DNA of 64,000 nt from Serratia ureilytica. GTDB lineage: Bacteria; Pseudomonadota; Gammaproteobacteria; Enterobacterales; Enterobacteriaceae. The position numbers and the translations under genes are program-made. This document shows, piece by piece, positions 9,578 through 18,184 of this stretch; the first letter of the stretch is position 1; every line of letters begins with the position of its first letter. The notes under the pieces were generated by a model. That model was not told where the DNA came from and did no database searches. It worked only from the letters and a program-made list of their open reading frames with translations. The stretch spans positions 62,001-126,000 of the forward strand of contig NZ_JABXOF010000008.1 of the NCBI RefSeq assembly GCF_013375155.1, read 5' to 3'.

Positions 9578-9862
9578 ATGTCTGCAAATACAGGGCCCGA
9601 TGGTCATCAAGTTATTTTTGATGGCGCGGGCATCGGTGACTTTTGTCCTGAAACGTCGCTGCTTGAAAACTTTGAAAGATTAAATATCGACATTCCCAAC
9701 CTATGCCGAAAGGGGAGGTGCGGCTGTTGCAAATTACTTCTAATCAGCGGAAATATACGCCATGAAAAACAGAGTGCCTTATGCGAAGAGGAGTTGGAAG
9801 AGAATATTATTCTGGCCTGCTGCGCCTATTCACAATCGGATATTGAAATAGAACTCTATTAA
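9578..9862 (+). CDS. Plant-type [2Fe-2S] ferredoxin
   Basis: A 94-aa electron carrier. The cluster-binding cysteines are Cys43, Cys48, Cys51 and Cys81, spaced C-x4-C-x2-C-x29-C as in plant-type ferredoxins. No other domain is present. It is the first gene of the operon, 13 bases before the AurF-like diiron enzyme, so its likely job is to deliver electrons to that enzyme (inference from position). A possible alternative is supplying a reductase elsewhere. The ribosome binding site (AGGGAATA) is adequate. Confidence 0.85.
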   Translation: MSANTGPDGHQVIFDGAGIGDFCPETSLLENFERLNIDIPNLCRKGRCGCCKLLLISGNIRHEKQSALCEEELEENIILACCAYSQSDIEIELY

Positions 9863-9875
9863 TAAGGATTAACCG

Positions 9876-10811
9876 ATGAGCCTCATTGAAACCACGTTGA
9901 AAAAATGGGATCGCGCCGCGATTGTCCGCTCTCGCCCGCGTCGCCTTCTCAACGAACAGGACAGCCAATCAACCCTTTTCTTCCCCCTCGAACGTCTGCC
10001 GCTGTGCCTCCATCCGCGCGTTGCCGCGCTCGGTGAACAAGCCTTGCGCTATATTCAGGTACAAACCCTCTACCATTACCTGAATGGCATCGCCAACATC
10101 GAGTTGGATATCATCAATGATTCCAGTTACAAGCTCTACAAAAACGCGGTCGGCGTAGACTTTCCGCTTGAAATGCGCTTAGACGCGCTGACCGTGGTCG
10201 TGGATGAGTCCTATCACGCCCTGGTGGCGCTGGATCTGATCAATCAGGTAGAGCAGATGACGTCCATTGCGCCGCTGCCGATGCCAAAAGATACCGAGGC
10301 CTCCTATGCCCTGGCGCAATCGTTGGCAATGGGCGACGAACGGCTGCGCGAGCTGCTGCGACTGGTTTGCGTGTCCCTGTCGGAGCAGGCGCTGACGACC
10401 GATCTGATCGATGTGATCAACAACGAAGATATCTTCCCGACTTTCTATCTGGTGATGAAAGATCACGTTGCGGATGAAGGCCGCCATGCCCGCTTCTCAC
10501 AGCAGGTGCTGAGCCATATCTGGCGCCACAGCGACGCGGTCACCAAGCAAGCGTTGCAACAACCGATTTTGGCTTTCCTGGAAGGCTACGCAACCGACGC
10601 TATCGCCAAAGATTTCAGCGCCTGCATGTTGCGCCAACTCGGACTGACAGAAGCGGAAATTATCGACATCATCGCAGACACTTATCCAGCAACGCATGTT
10701 AAACCGTGGGAAACCAATAATATCGTCACGGAGCAAATGTTGGTGGCGCTGAATAAATCGGGCATTCTGGCTGATTTGCCTATCGCCGATGCGCTGCATG
10801 CAAAAATCTAA
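9876..10811 (+). CDS. AurF-family diiron N-oxygenase
   Basis: AurF enzymes oxidise aryl amines stepwise to hydroxylamine, nitroso or nitro groups at a diiron centre. All seven AurF iron ligands appear here: Glu76, Glu111, His114, Glu170, His197, Glu201 and His204. Their spacings (35, 3, 27, 4 and 3 residues) equal those of AurF, with one residue less in the loop between His114 and Glu170. At 311 aa it is slightly shorter than AurF (336). Its place between a ferredoxin and an NRPS suggests it acts on an amine in the peptide or its building block. Substrate unknown; kynurenine's aryl amine is my favoured guess. Confidence 0.85.
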   Translation: MSLIETTLKKWDRAAIVRSRPRRLLNEQDSQSTLFFPLERLPLCLHPRVAALGEQALRYIQVQTLYHYLNGIANIELDIINDSSYKLYKNAVGVDFPLEMRLDALTVVVDESYHALVALDLINQVEQMTSIAPLPMPKDTEASYALAQSLAMGDERLRELLRLVCVSLSEQALTTDLIDVINNEDIFPTFYLVMKDHVADEGRHARFSQQVLSHIWRHSDAVTKQALQQPILAFLEGYATDAIAKDFSACMLRQLGLTEAEIIDIIADTYPATHVKPWETNNIVTEQMLVALNKSGILADLPIADALHAKI

Positions 10812-10879
10812 TTAACCGGTATAAAAATCCAGCACCTTTGATATTCCGCAAGGGAAACCATTATTCTCAGGAAGCAAAA

Positions 10880-13800
10880 ATGGAATTACTTCATATTGGC
10901 TATTTCGGCGACAGCGCCTGCGGTAAATTATTAACCGACGAAATCCAGGAATACGGCCATCAGGTTAGCTTTATCAGTCTCGAACACCGCCCAACCGAAA
11001 AGCTCGACCTTATTATCACCACTGAAAATAACGCTGAAACAATACGACGACTGCAACAGCAGGGAAAAAATCTGCTGACGCTCGCAACCAATAAAAAAAA
11101 TATTAACGACATTGACACCCTGCAAAACCAAGAACACTTCTCTCTGTACTTTAGCTCCGCCGGCCAGGCCGCTTATCTGTGCGATGCGCTGTCGGATATG
11201 GCCGCTGACGCCCAACTTCCCCTGCTGCAGGAAAGGCTTGTCGACATTGTGGTCGAGCTGTCGCGTGGCGGTATACCGCCGGTACAAGAACTTCCCTACC
11301 GCTTGGCGCGTAAATACTATGCCGAATCACCGACGCGCATGCGCGAATTGACCGCATTGCTGATGGAACGTCTTGGCGATCAGATGCAGGGACGTTGCGG
11401 CAGCGATCTCTGCCATCTCACCTGGCAACCCGGCGCCGACTTCCATACGGTGCCGGTAGCGGACATCACGTCCCCCGCACAGCTGCAACATTTCTTCTTT
11501 AATGAAACCGGCGCGCTCAAACAGGGACGCTATGCCCAGCCACGAGTGATGGTCGACGTAGCGGCTTGCGGTGACGGCACTCAGCTTACCCTGTATGGCG
11601 ACGACATGCGTTTCAACGCGTTCACCGACTATCTTGACGCGCTATTGGCAGATCCGGCCGATCCCATCGCCGCGCCCATTGTTACTCAACCTCACACGTT
11701 ACATCGCCTGAGCCAATTCAACGCAACCGACGATGCCGAGCTCCTGGCGCACGACGTCATCGCTTTGTTCCGCCACGCCGCCGCCGCTCATCCGCAACAG
11801 GCCGCGCTGCATGCCGATGGCCAGACATACAGCTATGGAGAAATCGATCGCGCCTCGGATCAGTTTGCCTGTTGGCTGCTTGAACACAGCGGCGCCGCCA
11901 GTGCGGTCGTCGCCGTCTCGATGGACAAGTCAGCGACGCTGCTGATCGTGCTGTTGGGGATACTGAAAAGCAATAAAACCTATGTACTGCTCGACCCGCA
12001 GGCGCCAGCGGCGCGCAATCAAAGCATTCTTGACGACGTACAGCCCGCGCTGATTTTGGCCGACTCGCCGTTGCACTCCGGCGACGTGCCGTGCATTGCG
12101 CCATCAAGCATTGATTACCGTTCGCTGAACATCCATGCGGAGCAACTCCCTCAATCGCGAGACGCTCTGGCCTACGTCTGCTATACCTCCGGGACGACAG
12201 GCAAGCCCAAAGGCGTCATGATCGGGCGTGAAGGCCTGAGCAACGTGGCGCAAAACCACCGCGATTTCATTGGACTGGCGCAAGGCAGCCGCGTGCTGGC
12301 CATCGCCTCGCTGGGTTTCGACGCCTTCGGCTGGGACGTCTATGGCGCGTTAGTCAGCGGCGCGACGCTTTATCTTGCGCCCTCGGAGCTGCATACCGAT
12401 GTCGGCGCGCTGCACGACTATCTGACTCAACACGATATCGGCCATATCACTATTACGCCGGCAATTCTGGAATTGTTGCCCCGCGAAATGTGGCCGGGAC
12501 TGCGGACGATGATCGTCATGGGAGATGCCCCGCCTGCGGACGTCGTTGCCTGGTGGGCCGAACGCACCCGATTGTGCAACGGTTACGGGCCGACCGAGGC
12601 TTCCATTGCCACTTCGCTGTGCGAGTATCGTCCCGGCGTTCCCTGGAACTGCATTGGCAAACCGCTGAAAAACTACCGTTGCCACATCCTTGATCCCCAC
12701 CATAATCCACTGCCGGTCGGTTTTGAGGGCGAACTGTGCATCGCCGGCAGCGGCCTGGCGCACGGTTACCTGCATCAAGAGGCGCTGAGCGCAGAGAAGT
12801 TCATTACCTGTCGGCTACCGTATATGGCGGCCGAAGAGCGTCTTTATCGAACCGGCGACATCGCCAAATGGGACGAACAGGGCAACATTATTTTCGTCGG
12901 CCGCCGCGATCACCAGGTGAAGATACGCGGAGTGCGCATCGAGATGGGAGAAGTGGAAAGCGCCGTCCGCAGTCACCCACTGGTTGAAAGCGCCTGCGTG
13001 GTCGCTCGCAGCCAGCCCTCGGGCAAAATTCTCGCCGCCTTCGTGCAACCCGTTTCGCCTGAGCTGACGATCGACGCGCTGCGTCACGCGTTGGTCACAC
13101 AGCTCCACCCCGCCGCGATCCCCAGCGTTTTTATTTTCTTGCCGGCGCTGCCGCTGACCATCAATGGCAAGATCGCCCGTCAACAGTTGGAAAACTGGCC
13201 GTTGGATGAGCGCAATGAGCGCTTGACGCCGCCGGAAACCGAAACGGAGGCTATTCTCGAGCGCATCGTGGCCAACGCCATCGGCTGTCCGCAAGCCGAC
13301 GTCACACAGGAGTTCATCAACCTGGGTGCGCACTCGCTGACTATGAGCAAAATCGTCGCGCTCGTCGCACGCGATCTTTGCTGCCACCTGAGCATCGCCG
13401 ATCTGTTCCGCCACAATACGGTGCGCAAATTGGCCGAATATATCGAGAATAAGGCCGTTGCCGCGGAGCGCGCCATCGCGATCTGCGACGAACGCCGCGC
13501 GCCGCTCAGCCCGCAGCAGAACCTGCTCTGGTACCTGAGCGCATTGAATCCTGACGACTGCAGTTACAACCTGCCGCTGGCGGTAGACATCCAGGGCCCG
13601 CTCGATCTGGCGCGCTTTGAGCAGGCGATCAATTTTATTTATGAAAAACATGAAAGCCTGCGCACTCGTTTCGCCGAAACCGACGGTGTCGCCTATCAGT
13701 TGGCAGAACCGCATGCTCCGATTCGCCTTGCCGACCACTGGGTGGACGGCCAAACGCAGTCGGCAGAAAAGTGGGTGCGCCAACTGTGTGCTACGCCTTT

Positions 13801-16588
13801 CGACATCACCGCTCGGCCGCCACTGGCGCTTCGGCTGGTACAGTATCAGCAGCAGCACCATGTTTTGATTTGGGTAAAACACAACATTATTACCGACGCC
13901 TGGAGCGAACAACTGATCCTTAACGATCTGTGGCAGCGCTATAACGAGCTCGACAATCACAACGGCTTCGACGCACCGCAGCCGCAGATCCAAACCATCG
14001 ATATCGTTAACAGCGGCATCGCGTCACCTGCACCGGCGGATGCCGCTTACTGGCAACAGCAGCTGCAAGGCTGCCGCGAACTGGACTTCCCGCTGGATAA
14101 GCCGCGCCCGCTAATGCCGACGCACGCCGGAGAACGCATCCATTATCAGCTGCAGCCCGACGTCGCCGATCTGCTGGCGTCACGGGGCAAAGCGCTGGGC
14201 GCCACGCCTTTCGCCTTGCTCTGCACGGCATTAAGTTTGCTGCTCAGCCGTTATACTCAGCAGCAGGATATCGTCATCGGCACCGCCATCGCAGCGCGGG
14301 ACAACCTGGATCAGGCGCAAGTCAGCGGCTTCCATGTCAATACCGTTCCGCTGCGTATCCAACTGGGCGAACAGGACACCCTCGCCGGGCTGATCGGTAA
14401 CATGATGGAAACCTGCATCGGCGCCTATCAGCATCAGCAGCTCTCGTTCGACCGGATCTTGCACCAGATCGAATACGAGCGGATGTCGAACAAAAATCCG
14501 TTATTCCAAATCATGGCGATCCTGCAGAACGCCGGCGACGTATGCCAACAAAACCTGCGCGATTGCACGCTGCATCGCTTGCCGCTTTCATCGGGCTTCT
14601 CGATGTTCGATATGACCTGGAACTTCAGTGTGGAACAAGGCGCCGTCGCCATCGAACTCGATTACGCCAGCGAACTGTTTTATCCCGCCAGCATGCAGAT
14701 GCTGTTGGACAACTATCAGCAAACGCTGCAACAACTGCTCACCCTGCCGGCCAATACGGCGCAGCATGCCCTTAACCCGCTATGCGAACGGGAACAAGAT
14801 TGGCTGCAACAGTTGGCCGTCAACGCGGACGCAGGCTCACGTGACTCGCTGCTGGTGCAAATTGGCCGGTTGGCACATACCCAGCCTGACAGCCTCGCCG
14901 TCAGCTGCGAACGGCAACAGTACAGCTACCGTCAGCTGTGGGCGCAGTCTGAGCGCGTCGCGCATGCCTTGCTGCGCATCGACAGCCGGCCTTTCTCGGT
15001 CGGCGTCATGATGGAGAAAAGTTGCCACGTCGCCGTGCTCCTGCTCGGCGTGCTGAGAGCCGGCAAACACTACGTGCCGATTGACGTACACTACCCGGCC
15101 GACCGCGTGAGCTACATGATCGAGAACGCGCAAGCCCGGTTGCTGGTGACCGATGGTGAGCCAGAGCAAGGTTGGGCCAGTCCCGCCGTCGGTTTCGACT
15201 CGCTGGTTTCTCATCCTGCAGCGGCCGACGCATTGCCGATCCCAGCCGACGATACGCTGGCCTACATCATGTACACCTCAGGCTCAACCGGTAACCCCAA
15301 AGGGGTGATGATCACGCATGGCAACCTGAACAATTTCACCAACGACTTCGTCGGGCGGCTGGCGCTGAGCGCGCGCGATAAGGTGCTCAGCCTGACCAGC
15401 ATCAGTTTCGATATTTTTGGGTTGGAACTGTTCTGCTCGCTGGCCGGCGGCGCGCACGTCACGCTGTGTCCACGAGAAACCGCCATGGATCCGGTCAAGC
15501 TGTATCACTTTATCGAGCGACAGCAGCCCAGCGTGATTCAAGCAACACCTACCGTCTGGAGTACCATCGTCCACCACCTGCCGGCGGCGAGCCAACGCCC
15601 CCTGACCGTGCTATGCGGCGGCGAGAAAATGCCGGCGGCCCTGTTGACGCAATTGCGACGCATCGCGACACGGGTGCTGCAGGTGTATGGCCCGACGGAA
15701 ACCACCATCTGGTCGACCTGCGCCGATCTGACTCACGAAGGCGCAAGCGACTGTATCGGCACGCCGATCCAGGCGACTGAGGTTCTGGTCATGGATCAGG
15801 CCGGCAACCCGCTGCCAAGCGGCGCATTTGGTGAGCTGTGGCTGGGCGGCGCAGGGGTATCGCCGGGGTATTGGCGCAACTCGACGCTGAGCGATAAGGT
15901 CTTTCTACGGCGTCAGGCGTTCAGCGCCGAGCGCTATATGTACCGCACCGGCGACATTGTGCGTTTTAATCGACAGGGGCAGCTGGAGTATCTCGGCCGG
16001 AACGATCACCAGGTCAAAATTCGCGGCCACCGTATTGAGTTGAGCGAAATCGATCTCAGTCTATCGTCCCTCGACAATATCGAGCGGTCACTCAGTTTAA
16101 TTGTCGGTGAAGGCCAGCAGGCCCGCATCGTCAGCTACCTGCAGTTAACGTCGGGCGAAGAGCTGAATGAAAAAGCGGTACGCACGGCGCTGAAAGCCCG
16201 TTTGCCGAATATCATGATCCCGTCCGGTTTTGTGGTGCTGTCGGCCTTCCCGCTCACCAACAACAACAAAATCGACATCCGTCGGCTACCGGCGCCGGAA
16301 ACCCGCTACTCGGCTTCCGAAGCGGACTACACGCCCGCGGCCAACGAGGCGGAAAGCGCCATGCAGCATATCTGGCAACAAGTATTGTCACAGACGCAGA
16401 TCAGCGTCTGCGACAGCTTCTTCAGCCTGGGTGGAAATTCACTGCAGATCCCGCAGCTGCTGCACGCCATTCGTCAACAGATGGGCGTCTCGCTGACTAT
16501 CCGCGAATTCATCATGCACAGCCAGATCCGCGAACTTACCGCGCTGGCCTTGAGCAAAACTGCCGAGGCCGCCGATGAAACGCATTGA
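10880..16588 (+). CDS. Two-module nonribosomal peptide synthetase
   Basis: 1902 aa. Layout: unassigned N-terminal region (1-290, ending in a C-domain-like FNATDD linker), A1 (about 297-775; YTSGTTGKPKG at 435), PCP1 (Ser819 in LGAHSL), C (about 865-1300), A2 (about 1335-1800; YTSGSTGNPKG at 1465), PCP2 (Ser1854 in LGGNSL). There is no thioesterase domain. By-eye pocket codes are DAWTIMGIA for A1 (six of nine match the Phe code of GrsA, so aromatic) and DILQLGVIW for A2 (the glycine code with one change). The C domain reads HNIITDA where HHxxxDG is expected, so the catalytic second His is Asn1002. The start at 10880 has CAGGAAG in front. No MbtH or PPTase gene is nearby. Confidence 0.92.
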   Translation: MELLHIGYFGDSACGKLLTDEIQEYGHQVSFISLEHRPTEKLDLIITTENNAETIRRLQQQGKNLLTLATNKKNINDIDTLQNQEHFSLYFSSAGQAAYLCDALSDMAADAQLPLLQERLVDIVVELSRGGIPPVQELPYRLARKYYAESPTRMRELTALLMERLGDQMQGRCGSDLCHLTWQPGADFHTVPVADITSPAQLQHFFFNETGALKQGRYAQPRVMVDVAACGDGTQLTLYGDDMRFNAFTDYLDALLADPADPIAAPIVTQPHTLHRLSQFNATDDAELLAHDVIALFRHAAAAHPQQAALHADGQTYSYGEIDRASDQFACWLLEHSGAASAVVAVSMDKSATLLIVLLGILKSNKTYVLLDPQAPAARNQSILDDVQPALILADSPLHSGDVPCIAPSSIDYRSLNIHAEQLPQSRDALAYVCYTSGTTGKPKGVMIGREGLSNVAQNHRDFIGLAQGSRVLAIASLGFDAFGWDVYGALVSGATLYLAPSELHTDVGALHDYLTQHDIGHITITPAILELLPREMWPGLRTMIVMGDAPPADVVAWWAERTRLCNGYGPTEASIATSLCEYRPGVPWNCIGKPLKNYRCHILDPHHNPLPVGFEGELCIAGSGLAHGYLHQEALSAEKFITCRLPYMAAEERLYRTGDIAKWDEQGNIIFVGRRDHQVKIRGVRIEMGEVESAVRSHPLVESACVVARSQPSGKILAAFVQPVSPELTIDALRHALVTQLHPAAIPSVFIFLPALPLTINGKIARQQLENWPLDERNERLTPPETETEAILERIVANAIGCPQADVTQEFINLGAHSLTMSKIVALVARDLCCHLSIADLFRHNTVRKLAEYIENKAVAAERAIAICDERRAPLSPQQNLLWYLSALNPDDCSYNLPLAVDIQGPLDLARFEQAINFIYEKHESLRTRFAETDGVAYQLAEPHAPIRLADHWVDGQTQSAEKWVRQLCATPFDITARPPLALRLVQYQQQHHVLIWVKHNIITDAWSEQLILNDLWQRYNELDNHNGFDAPQPQIQTIDIVNSGIASPAPADAAYWQQQLQGCRELDFPLDKPRPLMPTHAGERIHYQLQPDVADLLASRGKALGATPFALLCTALSLLLSRYTQQQDIVIGTAIAARDNLDQAQVSGFHVNTVPLRIQLGEQDTLAGLIGNMMETCIGAYQHQQLSFDRILHQIEYERMSNKNPLFQIMAILQNAGDVCQQNLRDCTLHRLPLSSGFSMFDMTWNFSVEQGAVAIELDYASELFYPASMQMLLDNYQQTLQQLLTLPANTAQHALNPLCEREQDWLQQLAVNADAGSRDSLLVQIGRLAHTQPDSLAVSCERQQYSYRQLWAQSERVAHALLRIDSRPFSVGVMMEKSCHVAVLLLGVLRAGKHYVPIDVHYPADRVSYMIENAQARLLVTDGEPEQGWASPAVGFDSLVSHPAAADALPIPADDTLAYIMYTSGSTGNPKGVMITHGNLNNFTNDFVGRLALSARDKVLSLTSISFDIFGLELFCSLAGGAHVTLCPRETAMDPVKLYHFIERQQPSVIQATPTVWSTIVHHLPAASQRPLTVLCGGEKMPAALLTQLRRIATRVLQVYGPTETTIWSTCADLTHEGASDCIGTPIQATEVLVMDQAGNPLPSGAFGELWLGGAGVSPGYWRNSTLSDKVFLRRQAFSAERYMYRTGDIVRFNRQGQLEYLGRNDHQVKIRGHRIELSEIDLSLSSLDNIERSLSLIVGEGQQARIVSYLQLTSGEELNEKAVRTALKARLPNIMIPSGFVVLSAFPLTNNNKIDIRRLPAPETRYSASEADYTPAANEAESAMQHIWQQVLSQTQISVCDSFFSLGGNSLQIPQLLHAIRQQMGVSLTIREFIMHSQIRELTALALSKTAEAADETH

Positions 16589-17387
16589 GGTGTACCACCA
16601 AGGGCGTTGTCATCACCTTGACCACCGAGAGCCGCTGCGGCTCTCGGCCAGGCTGGACTTCGCCGATAACCCAACCAACCTTTATGGTGTGGCCCCCGCC
16701 GACTCGGCGCCGCTGAGTTACGGCGATACCGTCGCCAGCGTGCGTCATGGCGGGGTCTGCAACGCCGAGCGCATCAGCCTGGTGCCGCACTGCCATGGTA
16801 CGCACACCGAATGCATCGGCCATATTCTTCCTGAAACGCGCAACGTGGCTGACTTGCCGCTTGAACCGTTCATTGCCGCCACCCTGATTCGCGTCAGGCC
16901 TCAGCGAGCGGACGCGACCGCGGAGAGCTATAACGCCAGCGCTGCCTGTGAAGATTGGCTGATTACCCGGGCGGCGCTCGATGACGCGTTGGCGCCGTTG
17001 TCGGGCGACTACCTGCAGGCTTTGGTGATTGCGGTCGAGGCGCCGAGCGAATTCCGCGCCGCGTCCTGCGCGCCCTACTTCAGCCATCAAGCCTTGGCGC
17101 GCATCGTCGAACTCGGCGTCCAGCATCTGTTGGTGGACATTCCGTCGATCGACCGTCTATACGACGGCGGACGCATGGACAACCATCGCCGTTTTTGGGG
17201 GCTTGAGGCCCCCGACAGGCCGCAAGAAGGGCGCAGATACGCCTCCGTGACCGAGCTGATTCAGGTTCCCGCGCAGGCCACGGCGGGACACTATTTTCTG
17301 ACCATTCAACTGCCGGATCTGAGCGGGGATGCCCTTCCCAGCCGGCCCATCTTATTTTCGTTTTCTACAGGGAAAGTGACATCATGA
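16575..17387 (+). CDS. Kynurenine formamidase-like cyclase-family hydrolase
   Basis: A metal-dependent hydrolase of the cyclase family (which includes KynB), 270 aa. The metal site shows as HCHGTHTECIGH (residues 72-83): the family HxGTHxD motif with Glu in place of Asp. It starts inside the last 14 bases of the NRPS gene and overlaps the next gene by ATGA, so it is translationally coupled on both sides. Beside a tryptophan 2,3-dioxygenase, the natural role is N-formylkynurenine to kynurenine. The family also contains other amidases and lyases, so this assignment rests on context. Confidence 0.78.
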   Translation: MKRIEVYHQGRCHHLDHREPLRLSARLDFADNPTNLYGVAPADSAPLSYGDTVASVRHGGVCNAERISLVPHCHGTHTECIGHILPETRNVADLPLEPFIAATLIRVRPQRADATAESYNASAACEDWLITRAALDDALAPLSGDYLQALVIAVEAPSEFRAASCAPYFSHQALARIVELGVQHLLVDIPSIDRLYDGGRMDNHRRFWGLEAPDRPQEGRRYASVTELIQVPAQATAGHYFLTIQLPDLSGDALPSRPILFSFSTGKVTS

Positions 17388-18121
17388 ATTACGCCAGCTA
17401 TCTGCAGCTAAACCAGCTGCTGTCGCTGCAACAGCCAGCCTCGCCGTCTGCGGAACACCGCAATGAAAACTTGTTTATCATCACTCATCAAACCTACGAG
17501 CTCTGGTTCAAGCAGCTGATCGATGAGCTTCATCTGGCGATCGCGCAGATCGAAGAAGGAGATATACCGGCGGCGATCGAAACGATGACGCGCGTCAATG
17601 CCATTACCCAAACCGTGGTGAATCAGATCGCCGTGATTTGCACGCTGAAGTTTCACGAATTCCAGCGTTTTCGCAGCTATCTCGGCACCGCCAGCGGTTT
17701 TCAATCCTACCAGTTCGCCGGCATAGAAGCGCTGCTCGGCAAGGAAAATCCGAAAAAACTACAGCAGTATCAGGGTGATGAAGAAGCACAGCGCCGATTG
17801 GCGGCTATCATCCAACCGGTTTCACTATGGCAGGCAATACGCGGCCATCTGATGCGTCTCAATGACCAGCCCAATCAGACGGCGCGGGGCTTCGACGACA
17901 TCATCAGGCAATCGCTGACGCGTTCGAGCTGCGAGTCGCTGCTGCTCAATCAACTGCTGGATTTGGATTCACTGCTGCAGGAGTGGCGTTATCGCCATGT
18001 GAAACTGGTGGAACGTACTATCGGGCAGCGGAAAGGTACTGGCGGTTCATCGGGTTCAGACTATCTGAAATCTACGCTGTTCACGCCGATCTTCGATGAA
18101 TTGTGGAACGCCATCAACTGA
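17384..18121 (+). CDS. Tryptophan 2,3-dioxygenase
   Basis: A haem enzyme that opens the indole ring of tryptophan to N-formylkynurenine. At 245 aa it is shorter than the well-studied bacterial enzyme (about 300). Key residues are kept: active-site His35 in THQTYELWF, substrate-carboxylate Arg97 four residues after Phe93, haem-ligand His205 in RHVKLVER, and the GTGGSSG loop near 218-224. ATGA overlap with the formamidase gene. With that gene it should supply kynurenine; no kynureninase is encoded here. Confidence 0.9.
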   Translation: MNYASYLQLNQLLSLQQPASPSAEHRNENLFIITHQTYELWFKQLIDELHLAIAQIEEGDIPAAIETMTRVNAITQTVVNQIAVICTLKFHEFQRFRSYLGTASGFQSYQFAGIEALLGKENPKKLQQYQGDEEAQRRLAAIIQPVSLWQAIRGHLMRLNDQPNQTARGFDDIIRQSLTRSSCESLLLNQLLDLDSLLQEWRYRHVKLVERTIGQRKGTGGSSGSDYLKSTLFTPIFDELWNAIN

Positions 18122-18136
18122 ATGCGTTCCTTAACG

Positions 18137-18160
18137 CCAAGGAAGCTCAGGCTTCCTTGG
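18137..18160 (+). repeat. Perfect 10-bp hairpin between TDO and thioesterase genes
   Basis: CCAAGGAAGC, loop TCAG, GCTTCCTTGG. It lies within the only sizeable gap (63 bases) after the NRPS gene. There is no T-run after it, so it may be an RNA-stability or attenuation element rather than a strong terminator. Confidence 0.75.
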
Positions 18161-18184
18161 TCTCCTGAAAATACGGATTTCGCC

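Noticed and set aside
12815-13993. 392-codon frame antisense to the NRPS gene
   Set aside because: Covers conserved A, PCP and C motifs on the sense strand; no ribosome site or family likeness.
18122-18184. N-terminal extension of the thioesterase starting right after the TDO stop
   Set aside because: The 21 added residues are encoded partly by the hairpin and lack family likeness; ATG 18185 is preferred.
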